Source of the DNA: Vicinamibacteria bacterium
GTDB lineage: Bacteria; Acidobacteriota; Vicinamibacteria; Fen-336
Assembly: GCA_025994075.1 (NCBI GenBank)
Contig: JAMQGV010000008.1
Span: 1-38,406, forward strand
Reading direction: 5' to 3'
Length of the DNA stretch: 38,406 bases
Of the stretch, positions 10,110 to 17,013 are shown one piece after another. A program made the position numbers and the translations under genes. The notes under the pieces were generated by a model. It worked only from the letters and a program-made list of their open reading frames with translations. It did not search any database and was not told the origin of the DNA. The stretch's first letter is position 1. Each line of letters opens with the position of its first letter.

Positions 10110-10807
10110 GCGCGGACGGCCAGGCGCCGCTCGTGCTCGTCGTGGAAGACGAGCTGCCGGTGCTGCGCTTCCTGCGCGCGTCGCTGGCGGCCCACGGTTA
10201 TCGGCTGGCCGAGGCGCAGAGCGGCGAAGCGGCGCTGCGCGAGGCGGCGACGCGGGTACCCGACGTGGTGCTGCTCGACCTCGGCCTGCCCGACCTCGAC
10301 GGGCTCGAGGTCACGACGAGGCTGCGCGAGTGGAGCGGCGTCCCGATCATCGTGCTCTCGGCGCGTGGCCAGGAGCGCGACAAGATCGAGGCGCTCGATG
10401 CCGGGGCCGACGACTACCTGACCAAGCCGTTCGCGGTCGGCGAGTTGCTGGCCCGCTTGCGGGTGGCGCTGCGCCACGCCGCGCGCGGCACCGCGGGCCT
10501 GGAGCCCTGCGTCGAGATCGGCGAGTTGCGCATCGACCTGGCGGCGCGCCGGGTCAGCCTGGCGGGCGAGGACGTGCGCCTGACCCGCACCGAGTACAAC
10601 CTGCTGGCGCTGCTCGCGCGCCACGTGGGCAAGGTGCTGACCCACCGCCAGCTCCTGAAGGAAGTCTGGGGCCCCGGCGCCGTCGCGCAGTCCCACTACC
10701 TGCGCGTCTACATGGGCCAGTTGCGGCACAAGCTCGAGCGCGACCCCGCGCGTCCCCGCTACCTCTTGACCGAGACGGGCGTCGGCTATCGCCTCGCGGG
10801 GGACTGA
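10106..10807 (+). CDS. kdpE: KdpE, OmpR-family response regulator of the kdp operon
   Basis: A 233-residue two-domain regulator. The receiver domain carries the acidic pair ED (14-15), Asp58 in LLDLGLPDLDG as phospho-acceptor and the TKPF lysine. The C-terminal winged-helix DNA-binding domain has LTRTEYNLLALLARHVGKVL and ends with ETGVGYRLAGD. It starts at GTG 10106, overlapping the kdpD stop by 4 bases (GTGA), a coupled arrangement. The likely target is the phased 11-bp repeat array at 1673-1727. Confidence 0.95.
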   Translation: MSADGQAPLVLVVEDELPVLRFLRASLAAHGYRLAEAQSGEAALREAATRVPDVVLLDLGLPDLDGLEVTTRLREWSGVPIIVLSARGQERDKIEALDAGADDYLTKPFAVGELLARLRVALRHAARGTAGLEPCVEIGELRIDLAARRVSLAGEDVRLTRTEYNLLALLARHVGKVLTHRQLLKEVWGPGAVAQSHYLRVYMGQLRHKLERDPARPRYLLTETGVGYRLAGD

Positions 10808-10809
10808 CC

Positions 10810-10840
10810 GCTCGCCGGGGCAACCGCGGCCCCGGCGAGC
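10810..10840. terminator. Strong hairpin between kdpE and the convergent Cys-rich gene
   Basis: A perfect 11-bp stem, GCTCGCCGGGG (10810-10820) with CCCCGGCGAGC (10830-10840), and a 9-nt loop. It begins 3 bp after the kdpE stop and lies 15 bp from the end of the convergent gene, so it may end transcription from both sides. No T-run follows on either strand. Confidence 0.65.
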
Positions 10841-10854
10841 AGGAACGGCTCAGG

Positions 10855-11175
10855 CTAGTTGGAGCACTTCCAGCAGTAGCCGGGCTCCGGGCAGCGGTAC
10901 TCGCCGCACATCTCCTTCTTCACGCACTTCTTGCCCTTCTTGCACGACTTGTTGCAGTCGTCGCGCTTGTCGGCCGCCCACATGCCGAAGTCGCCGCAGG
11001 TGACCTCGGCGGAGCCCTCGGCCTCGGCCATCAGCGTCGCGAAGTCGACCGGCGCCGGAGCCGCCTTGGCGACCGTCACGGGAGCGGCCGGCTGCGGGGC
11101 CGCGGCCTCACCCATCGGCGCGAACGCCAGCACCGCCGCGATCGCCGCGACGGCCAGTCTCGTCATCCACTTCAT
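10855..11175 (-). CDS. Secreted small Cys-rich protein of unknown function
   Basis: A 106-residue protein with a clear signal peptide (MKWMTRLAVAAIAAVLAF... with an Ala-rich cleavage region near residue 23), an Ala/Pro-rich linker, and a Cys-rich C-terminal half of about 50 residues with eight cysteines plus many lysines. The pattern is C-x11-C-x3-C-x5-C-x5-C-x4-C-x6-C-x2-C. Even cysteine number and export suggest four disulfides, or possibly metal binding. The ATG at 11175 is chosen because GGAGGG lies just upstream. A longer upstream reading is possible but would run into the divergent gene. I recognise no family. It sits alone, convergent with kdpE and divergent from the M49-like peptidase. 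Confidence 0.75.
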   Translation of the reverse strand: MKWMTRLAVAAIAAVLAFAPMGEAAAPQPAAPVTVAKAAPAPVDFATLMAEAEGSAEVTCGDFGMWAADKRDDCNKSCKKGKKCVKKEMCGEYRCPEPGYCWKCSN

Positions 11176-11196
11176 CGAGGCACCCTCCGTGGGGAG

Positions 11197-11226
11197 ATTG
11201 TGCGCCTTCGCCCGCCGTCCTGTCGC
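11197..11226 (-). promoter_or_regulatory. Putative promoter of the Cys-rich gene
   Basis: On the minus strand GCGACA (11226-11221), an 18-bp spacer, then CACAAT (11202-11197), each matching 4 of 6 sigma70 consensus bases. Transcription would start near 11190, leaving a short leader that carries the GGAGGG ribosome site. Confidence 0.35.
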
Positions 11227-11238
11227 GGCCCCCGGGCT

Positions 11239-11244
11239 TACCAT
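11239..11244 (+). promoter_or_regulatory. Putative -10 element of the M49-like peptidase (leaderless type)
   Basis: TACCAT lies 7 bp before ATG 11252. No Shine-Dalgarno sequence is present, so the transcript could begin at the start codon. Confidence 0.4.
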
Positions 11245-11251
11245 TCCGCCG

Positions 11252-13006
11252 ATGCGCACGCTGCCGCCGGCCCTCGCCCTCGCCGTCCTCGCCGTCACCG
11301 CTTCCGCCCAGGCGCCCGAGTGGGACCTCGCCCGCGCTCGCGCGATCCTCGACCAGACGGCGGAGCTGCGCCTGGCCCCCGAGCTCTCGGGGCTCGGCCC
11401 CGGCGAGCGCACGGCGGTTACCAAGCTGCTCGACGCCGGCGTGCTGATGCAAGCGCTGTACGAGCAGCAGCGCCACCCCCAGGCGCTCGCGTCGAAGGCC
11501 GCGCTGGACGCCCGCCATGCCCAGGCGCCCACCGAGCTGACGCGCGCGCTGCGCGACCTCTATCGCCTCAACCAGGGGCCGATCGCGGTCACCCTCGACA
11601 ACCGCCGCGAGCCGTTCCTGGCGGTGGCGCCGCAGGCGCCCGAGCGCAACGTCTACCCCGCCGGCGCGACGGCCGAGGCGCTCGAGGCGTTCGCGCAGGC
11701 CCACCCCGGGCGCCGCGCGGAGCTGTTCGACACCCGCAGCGTCGTGCGCCGCGCCGACGCGGCGTCGATCGCCGCCGACCTCGCGGCGCTCGACCGCCAC
11801 CCGGTGCTCGACGGGCTGCACCCGGGGCTGCGCGCGCGGCTGCAGGCGCTGCCTCGCGACGGCGGGTTCTACGCGGTGCCGCAGGCGGTCGCCCACGCCG
11901 ACGAGCTCGTGGCAGCGCATCGCCTGCTGCACGAGGCGGCCGACGCGGTCGAGGACGAGGACCCGGAGTTCGCGGGCTACCTGCGCCACCGCGGCCGCGA
12001 CCTGCTCGCCAACGACTACGAGGCGGGCGACGCGGCGTGGGTCAGCGGCCACTTCCGCAACCTCAACGCCCAGGTCGGTTCGTACGAGACCTACGACGAC
12101 GCGCTGTTCGGCGTGAAGGCCTTCTTTTCGCTGTCGCTCCTGAAGAAGGACGCGGAGCGCTCGGCCGCCGTCGCGCAGGCGGTGGGCGGGCTGCAGGCGA
12201 TCCAGGACGCGCTGCCGGCGCCGCCGCGGCGCGTGCGCGAGCAGATCCCGGTCGGCGTCTACGACGTGATCGCCGACTTCGGCCAGGCCCGCGGCACCAA
12301 CACCGCGACGATCCTGCCCAACGAGGCGCTGCACGCGCGGCGCTACGGCCGCGTGATCCTGCTGCGCCGCAACGTGATGACCGCGGCCCCGATCCTCGAC
12401 GCCCAGCTCGCGGCCTTCCGCGCGGCGACCGTGCCCGCGCACCACGCGGAGCTTCACGGCGACGCCGAGTTCCAGCGCACGCTGTGGCACGAGGTCGGGC
12501 ACTACCTCGGCGTCGACCGCACCGCCGACGGCCGCGACCTCGACGCGGCGCTGCAGGGCGCCGCCGACCTGCTCGAGGAGATGAAGGCCGACCTCGTCTC
12601 GCTGTTCGCGGGTCCGGCGCTGCGCGCGCGGGGCTACTACGACGACGCGGCCCTGAAGGCGCTCCACGCCGCCGGCGTGCGGCGCACGCTGCAGAACAAC
12701 CGCCCGCGCCGCGACCAGCCGTACCAGACGATGCAGCTCATGCAGCAGAACTGGTTCCTGGAGCACGGGCTGCTCTCGTGGCAGGGCGACGCGCTCGCGA
12801 TCCGCCACGAGCGGTACCCGGAAGTGGTCGCCGCGCTGCTGAAGGAGGTGCTGGACGTGCAGCACGCCGGCGACCGGGCGCGGGCCGAGGCGTTCGTCGC
12901 GCGCTGGACGGGGTGGAGCGAGCGCCACGAGGCGCTGGCGGCGAAGCTGCGGGCGGCCGGCGGTCCGCGCTTCCGCCTGGTCCGCTACGGGGCGCTGGGC
13001 GAGTAG
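11252..13006 (+). CDS. Exported M49-like zinc metallopeptidase
   Basis: A 584-residue protein with an N-terminal signal peptide (MRTLPPALALAVLAVTASA, cleavage before QAPEW). The zinc site is HEVGH (His413, Glu414, His417), followed about 25 residues later by LEEMKAD (Glu442/Glu443 to Asp447). This spacing and the EExxAD-type motif resemble the dipeptidyl-peptidase III (M49) clan, where the second Glu is the third zinc ligand. A central stretch VYDVIADFGQARGTNTATI also resembles that group. It probably cleaves short peptides in the periplasm or outside. The ATG at 11252 has no Shine-Dalgarno sequence but is preceded by TACCAT. It is convergent with the next gene, with 3 bp between their stop codons. 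Substrate is not predictable. Confidence 0.75.
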   Translation: MRTLPPALALAVLAVTASAQAPEWDLARARAILDQTAELRLAPELSGLGPGERTAVTKLLDAGVLMQALYEQQRHPQALASKAALDARHAQAPTELTRALRDLYRLNQGPIAVTLDNRREPFLAVAPQAPERNVYPAGATAEALEAFAQAHPGRRAELFDTRSVVRRADAASIAADLAALDRHPVLDGLHPGLRARLQALPRDGGFYAVPQAVAHADELVAAHRLLHEAADAVEDEDPEFAGYLRHRGRDLLANDYEAGDAAWVSGHFRNLNAQVGSYETYDDALFGVKAFFSLSLLKKDAERSAAVAQAVGGLQAIQDALPAPPRRVREQIPVGVYDVIADFGQARGTNTATILPNEALHARRYGRVILLRRNVMTAAPILDAQLAAFRAATVPAHHAELHGDAEFQRTLWHEVGHYLGVDRTADGRDLDAALQGAADLLEEMKADLVSLFAGPALRARGYYDDAALKALHAAGVRRTLQNNRPRRDQPYQTMQLMQQNWFLEHGLLSWQGDALAIRHERYPEVVAALLKEVLDVQHAGDRARAEAFVARWTGWSERHEALAAKLRAAGGPRFRLVRYGALGE

Positions 13007-13009
13007 CGG

Positions 13010-14542
13010 CTAACGCCGCTCGCGCAGCTCCCAGATCCCGACCGTGCCGGACAGCTCGTTGGAGACGAGCAGCAGCGCTTCACCGGTCGGGCTGTCGGCG
13101 GCGTCGACGAACCACAATCCCTCGGGGCCGAGGTCGCCGCCGCCGTTCACCACGTCGCGCCCGTGGAACAGCCGCACGAAGCGCGGGCGCAGCGGATCGC
13201 TCACGTCGAAGGCGGCGATCGCGGACGCGCGCTCGAGGCCCACGAACACGTAGTGCCGGTCACCGACGACGCCGGCGGCCAGCCCCTCGGGCTCCGGCCC
13301 CTTGTCGTCGCTGCGGGAGTCGCGAACGCCACTGACGTTGTCGGCATTGAAGAAGGCAGGCAGGAGGCGGGCCATCGCCTGCTCGATCTGGTCGCCGCTG
13401 TCCCACACGAGCGCGCCGTCCGCGTCCCAGACCGAGAACGAGCGGGCCCCGAACGAGTGGAGCTGGTCCCAGTCGCCGTCGCCGTCGGTGTCGCCGCGGG
13501 TGCGGTCGACCTTGAGCCGGCCCAGGTTCTCAGGCTTCTGGAGTTCCGCCGCGTCGGGGAACGCGGTCGGGTCGAGCTTCAGCTCGCCGACGGTGATCGT
13601 CTCGAGGCCGCACTCCCAGTCGCGCCCTTCGCCCTCGTTGGCGGTGAACAGCCAGGTGCGCCCGCCGATCGTCGCCGCGCGGATCACGTCCGGCTGGTAC
13701 TGGCCCCACACGGGCCACGGCCGGATGCGGATGCCGCCGTCGACGTCGGAGGCGTCGAACCCCATCCCGGGCCGCGAGTGGTCCTTCTCCCCGAGCGGCA
13801 CGATCCGCGTGACCTTCGCGGCCGCGACGTCGATCACGGCCAGCGCGTTGTTCTCCTGCAGCGTCGCCCACGCGGTGCGGCCGTCGTCCGAGATGGCGAT
13901 GAACTCGGGCTCGACGTCCTGGGCGAGCGAAGCGCCGGGGCCGGACAGGCGCAGTCCCGGCACGTCCGCCGCGGCGAAGGCGCCGAAACCGGCGATGCGC
14001 GCGGTCGCGTGCTCGGGTCCGCGCGAGACGTCGATCACCGCGATGCCGCCTTCGGGATCGCGCCCCGGCGCGCAGTAGTCGTCGGGCTCGCCCTCGAGCG
14101 CCGCCAGCACCGTGTTGCCGTCCGGCGTGAAGCGCACCATGTCCGGCAGCGCGCCGACAGCCACCTTCGAGAGGCGATTGCCGTCGGCGTCGATGAAGAG
14201 CACCGCGCCCGGGGCGGTCTTGGTCGGGCCCGGCAAGGCGACCGCGATCCGGCCGTGGGACGTGGTGACGCTGGTCGGTCCGGTGCTCTCGTCGCGGAAG
14301 TCGAGCGTCTTGACGAGCCGCGGCGCGCGCGGGTTCGCGAGGTCGACGATGTCGAGGCGCCGGGCGTCGGCGCTGGTCGTGAACATCCGCTTCGAAACCG
14401 GGTCGTAGGCGCTGATCTCGGCGGCGGCGGTGTCGACGATGCCGGTCGAGTAGCGACCGAGCAGGACCACCTCGAGCCCGGGATCGGCGGCCAGCGCCGG
14501 AGCTGCGAATAGCGCAGCGAGCGCGAAGGAGGGAAGGCGCAT
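13010..14542 (-). CDS. Secreted choice-of-anchor-I-like beta-propeller protein
   Basis: A 510-residue protein with a signal peptide (MRLPSFALAALFAAPALA, cleavage near AADPG). The body consists of propeller-like repeats (RRLDIVDLANP, FIDADGNRL, VIDVSRGP, LAVIDVAAAKV, AFDVSDPLRPRF). An acidic DTDGDGDWDQ calcium-loop-like motif is also present. The arrangement, with NEGEGRDW and GPEPEGL, fits choice-of-anchor-I/phytase-like surface proteins. The ATG at 14542 is preferred over TTG 14551 because the signal peptide starts cleanly there; AGGA lies about 9 bp upstream. It lies 11 bp after the methyltransferase stop, so the two are probably cotranscribed. No sorting anchor is visible at the C-terminus, which ends WELRERR. 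Enzymatic activity is unproven. Confidence 0.75.
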   Translation of the reverse strand: MRLPSFALAALFAAPALAADPGLEVVLLGRYSTGIVDTAAAEISAYDPVSKRMFTTSADARRLDIVDLANPRAPRLVKTLDFRDESTGPTSVTTSHGRIAVALPGPTKTAPGAVLFIDADGNRLSKVAVGALPDMVRFTPDGNTVLAALEGEPDDYCAPGRDPEGGIAVIDVSRGPEHATARIAGFGAFAAADVPGLRLSGPGASLAQDVEPEFIAISDDGRTAWATLQENNALAVIDVAAAKVTRIVPLGEKDHSRPGMGFDASDVDGGIRIRPWPVWGQYQPDVIRAATIGGRTWLFTANEGEGRDWECGLETITVGELKLDPTAFPDAAELQKPENLGRLKVDRTRGDTDGDGDWDQLHSFGARSFSVWDADGALVWDSGDQIEQAMARLLPAFFNADNVSGVRDSRSDDKGPEPEGLAAGVVGDRHYVFVGLERASAIAAFDVSDPLRPRFVRLFHGRDVVNGGGDLGPEGLWFVDAADSPTGEALLLVSNELSGTVGIWELRERR

Positions 14543-14553
14543 CGTGAGCAATC

Positions 14554-15375
14554 CTACGCCTGCCCGACCTGGGCCCCAGGACCGAACCGGGCGGGCGGCG
14601 CGGCGCCCGCGCGCCCCAGGAGCAACAGGACGTCCACGACCTCCTGGCCGAGGATCTCGAACTCCCGGGCCTGTTCGGCGACGTAGGCTTCGAACAGGGC
14701 GCGGTCCTCGGGGTGTCGCCGGGCCAGCGCCTCGGCCCGCGCTCGAATCGCTTCGAACATCGCCCGGTGCTCGTCGGTCCGGTTGGCGCCGGCCTCCTGC
14801 GCCTCCCCGAGGACGCCGAACCCCGCGCGAGCGATGGCGTTCGCCAGTTCTCCGCGGGTCTGGTTGTAGGCCGCGTTGCGGCTGGCGGTGCCGTCGGCGA
14901 CGTACACCGCGTCCATGATCACCCGCCCTCCGGGAGCCAGCCAGGCGTCGAGGCGGCGCAGGGTCGTCTCCTCATCACCCAGGACTGGACCCACGGCCCC
15001 GAGCACGACGATGTCGAAGGGGCCCGCGCCTGCCCAGTCGCGGATGTCCGCCACCTCGAAGCGGCAGCGCTCCGCCAGTCCCAGGGCCTCCGCCCGCTGC
15101 CGCGCCCGTTCCACGAAGGCGGGCATGCCGTCCACACCGAGCGCCACCCAGGGATGCCGCTGGAGCAGGTGGAGCGCGACCGACCCCTTCCCGCACCCCA
15201 GGTCGAGCACGCGCGCCGCAGCGGGGAGGCCACCGTGGCCGGACAGCAGTTCCTCGATCAGCGCGGGCGACGCACCCAGGTCGTCGAGATCCTGGAGCAG
15301 CTCCGGGAGGTACGGCAGGAGGCGCAGGTCGTTCCCGTCGAGAGAGGCCAGGATCGACAGTTGGAGATCGGACAA
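14554..15375 (-). CDS. SAM-dependent methyltransferase (class I)
   Basis: A protein of about 273 residues with a class I methyltransferase fold: motif I VLDLGCGKGSVALHLL, motif II GVDGMPAFVERAR, an acidic-loop FEVADIRDW, then FDIVVLGAVG and PGGRVIMDAVYV. The substrate is unknown; the family includes small-molecule methyltransferases. The TTG start at 15375 is chosen because GGGGGAA precedes it, a TAGACT hexamer lies 22 bp upstream, and the residues before it (RAARRLERSRGG) look non-coding. ATG 15444 would extend it by 23 residues. It is upstream of the choice-of-anchor gene and divergent from the amidohydrolase. It is cytoplasmic, as no signal peptide is seen. Confidence 0.82.
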   Translation of the reverse strand: MSDLQLSILASLDGNDLRLLPYLPELLQDLDDLGASPALIEELLSGHGGLPAAARVLDLGCGKGSVALHLLQRHPWVALGVDGMPAFVERARQRAEALGLAERCRFEVADIRDWAGAGPFDIVVLGAVGPVLGDEETTLRRLDAWLAPGGRVIMDAVYVADGTASRNAAYNQTRGELANAIARAGFGVLGEAQEAGANRTDEHRAMFEAIRARAEALARRHPEDRALFEAYVAEQAREFEILGQEVVDVLLLLGRAGAAPPARFGPGAQVGQA

Positions 15376-15397
15376 GGTTCCCCCGCGAGACCGCTCC

Positions 15398-15403
15398 AGT
15401 CTA
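15398..15403 (-). promoter_or_regulatory. Putative -10 element of the methyltransferase operon
   Basis: TAGACT on the minus strand lies 22 bp before TTG 15375, giving a leader of about 15 nt that contains GGGGGAA. The identical hexamer precedes the YkgJ-type gene at 30768. Confidence 0.4.
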
Positions 15404-15416
15404 CGCGCCGCTCTGC

Positions 15417-15422
15417 TAACGT
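15417..15422 (+). promoter_or_regulatory. Possible -10 element of the amidohydrolase gene
   Basis: TAACGT preceded by TGC (an extended -10 arrangement) lies 49 bp before ATG 15472. It would give a leader of about 43 nt with GGAG at 15459-15463. The match is weak. Confidence 0.25.
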
Positions 15423-15471
15423 CCCGATCTTCACCGAGCGGCATCGTCCTTTTCCGCCGGAGTGACCCCTG

Positions 15472-17007
15472 ATGAAACAGACTCTCGTCGTGGCGGTCCT
15501 GGCTCTCGCGCCCGTGGTGGGGGCGCAGGACTACGACCTCGTGCTGAACCACGGCCGCGTGATCGACCCGGAGACCGGGCTCGATGCCGTTCGCCACGTC
15601 GGCATCCGCAACGGGCGCATCGAGGCGGTGTCCGAGCGCCCGCTGCAGGGGGCGCGGACGCTCGACGTCGCCGGGCACATCGTCGCGCCCGGGTTCGTCG
15701 ACCTCCACGGCCACGGCCAGAGCATCCTGGCCGGGCGAGTGCAGGCGCTGGACGGCGTCACGACGTCGCTGGAGCTCGAAGGCGGCGTGCTGCCCGTGGC
15801 GGCCTTCTACGAGAAGCGCGCGAGGGAAGGGCGGCCGATCCACTACGGGACGGCCGCGGGCTGGGCCCACGCCCGCATCGCGGCGTTCACGGGTGACGAG
15901 GCGCGGCCCGACCTCGACTGGTTCTTCGGCCACTTCGGCGACCGCGGATGGCAGGAGACGCTGGCCGACGGCGACCGCCTCGAGCGGATCCTGAAGCTCG
16001 TCTCGCAGGGTCTCGACGAAGGCGGTCTCGGCGTCGGCGTGTTGCTCGGCTACGCGCCGAAGTCCGGGCGCAAGGAGTACCACGCCGTCAATGCGCTCGC
16101 CGCCGCGCGCGGTGTGCCGACGTTCACGCACGCGCGCTACCTGAGCGTCACCGAGCCGACCAGCTCCTTCGAGGGCTATCAGGAGATGGTCGCGGTCGCC
16201 GCGGCCACCGGCGCCCGGATGCACGTGTGCCACCTGAACTCGATCAGCGTGACCGACGTCGAAGCCATCGCCGACATGATCGCGAAGGCCCAGGCCGCCG
16301 GCGTCAGGCTGTCGGTGGAGGCCTATCCCTACGGAGCGGGCGCCACCGGCATCGGTGCCGCGATGTTCCGCGGAGACGGCTGGCGCGAGCGCATGGGCGG
16401 GATCGACTACTCCGCGTTCACGCTCGACGGCCAGCCCCTCGACCGGCAACGCTTCGACGAGCTGCAGGCGAATGCGCCGGGCACGGGCATCGTGGTCCAC
16501 TTCCTCGACGTCGAGCATCGCGAGGACCACCGGCGTTTCCTCGACCGCTCGGTCCTGTTCCCGGGCGGGGCGATCGCCTCGGACGGCGGCGATTGGGAAG
16601 TGGACGGCAAGCCCGTGGCCGACGACACCTGGCCGCTGCCCGCGGCCGCGCAGTCGCACCCGCGCAGCGCCGGCACCTTCGCCCGTTTCCTGCGCGTCTA
16701 CGCCCGCGAGCGCCAGGCGCTGAGCTGGCTCGAGGCGATCGCCAAGGCGAGCCTGTACCCCGCTCGCGTGCTCGAGGAGTCGGTGCCGCAGATGCGGAAG
16801 AAGGGCCGCCTCCAGGCGGGCATGGACGCGGACATCGTCGTCTTCGATCCGGAGACCGTGTCCGATCGCGCCACGTTCGCCAGGCCCGCGCAGACCTCGG
16901 TCGGCTTCCGCTACGTGCTGGTGAGCGGCCAGGTGCTGGTCGACGCCGGCGTGCTCCTCACCGACCGCCTGCCGGGCCAGCCGATCCGCCGCGATTCGGT
17001 ACGGTGA
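15472..17007 (+). CDS. Exported amidohydrolase, D-aminoacylase / N-acyl-D-amino-acid deacylase-like
   Basis: A 511-residue metal-dependent hydrolase with an N-terminal signal peptide (MKQTLVVAVLALAPVVGA, cleavage before QDYDL). The composite beta-sandwich start (DLVLNHGRVIDPETG) leads into GFVDLHGHGQ (His79 and His81, metal ligands). Later elements are THARYLS, HVCHLNS (a metal-binding His) and IASDGGDW (the catalytic or metal Asp). The C-terminal MRKKGRLQAGMDADIVVFDP is typical of the superfamily. D-aminoacylases release D-amino acids from N-acyl derivatives; a periplasmic location suggests a peptidoglycan- or peptide-derived substrate. GGAG precedes ATG 15472. It converges with the alpha/beta hydrolase, 6 bp away. 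Confidence 0.85.
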   Translation: MKQTLVVAVLALAPVVGAQDYDLVLNHGRVIDPETGLDAVRHVGIRNGRIEAVSERPLQGARTLDVAGHIVAPGFVDLHGHGQSILAGRVQALDGVTTSLELEGGVLPVAAFYEKRAREGRPIHYGTAAGWAHARIAAFTGDEARPDLDWFFGHFGDRGWQETLADGDRLERILKLVSQGLDEGGLGVGVLLGYAPKSGRKEYHAVNALAAARGVPTFTHARYLSVTEPTSSFEGYQEMVAVAAATGARMHVCHLNSISVTDVEAIADMIAKAQAAGVRLSVEAYPYGAGATGIGAAMFRGDGWRERMGGIDYSAFTLDGQPLDRQRFDELQANAPGTGIVVHFLDVEHREDHRRFLDRSVLFPGGAIASDGGDWEVDGKPVADDTWPLPAAAQSHPRSAGTFARFLRVYARERQALSWLEAIAKASLYPARVLEESVPQMRKKGRLQAGMDADIVVFDPETVSDRATFARPAQTSVGFRYVLVSGQVLVDAGVLLTDRLPGQPIRRDSVR

Positions 17008-17013
17008 GAGGGA

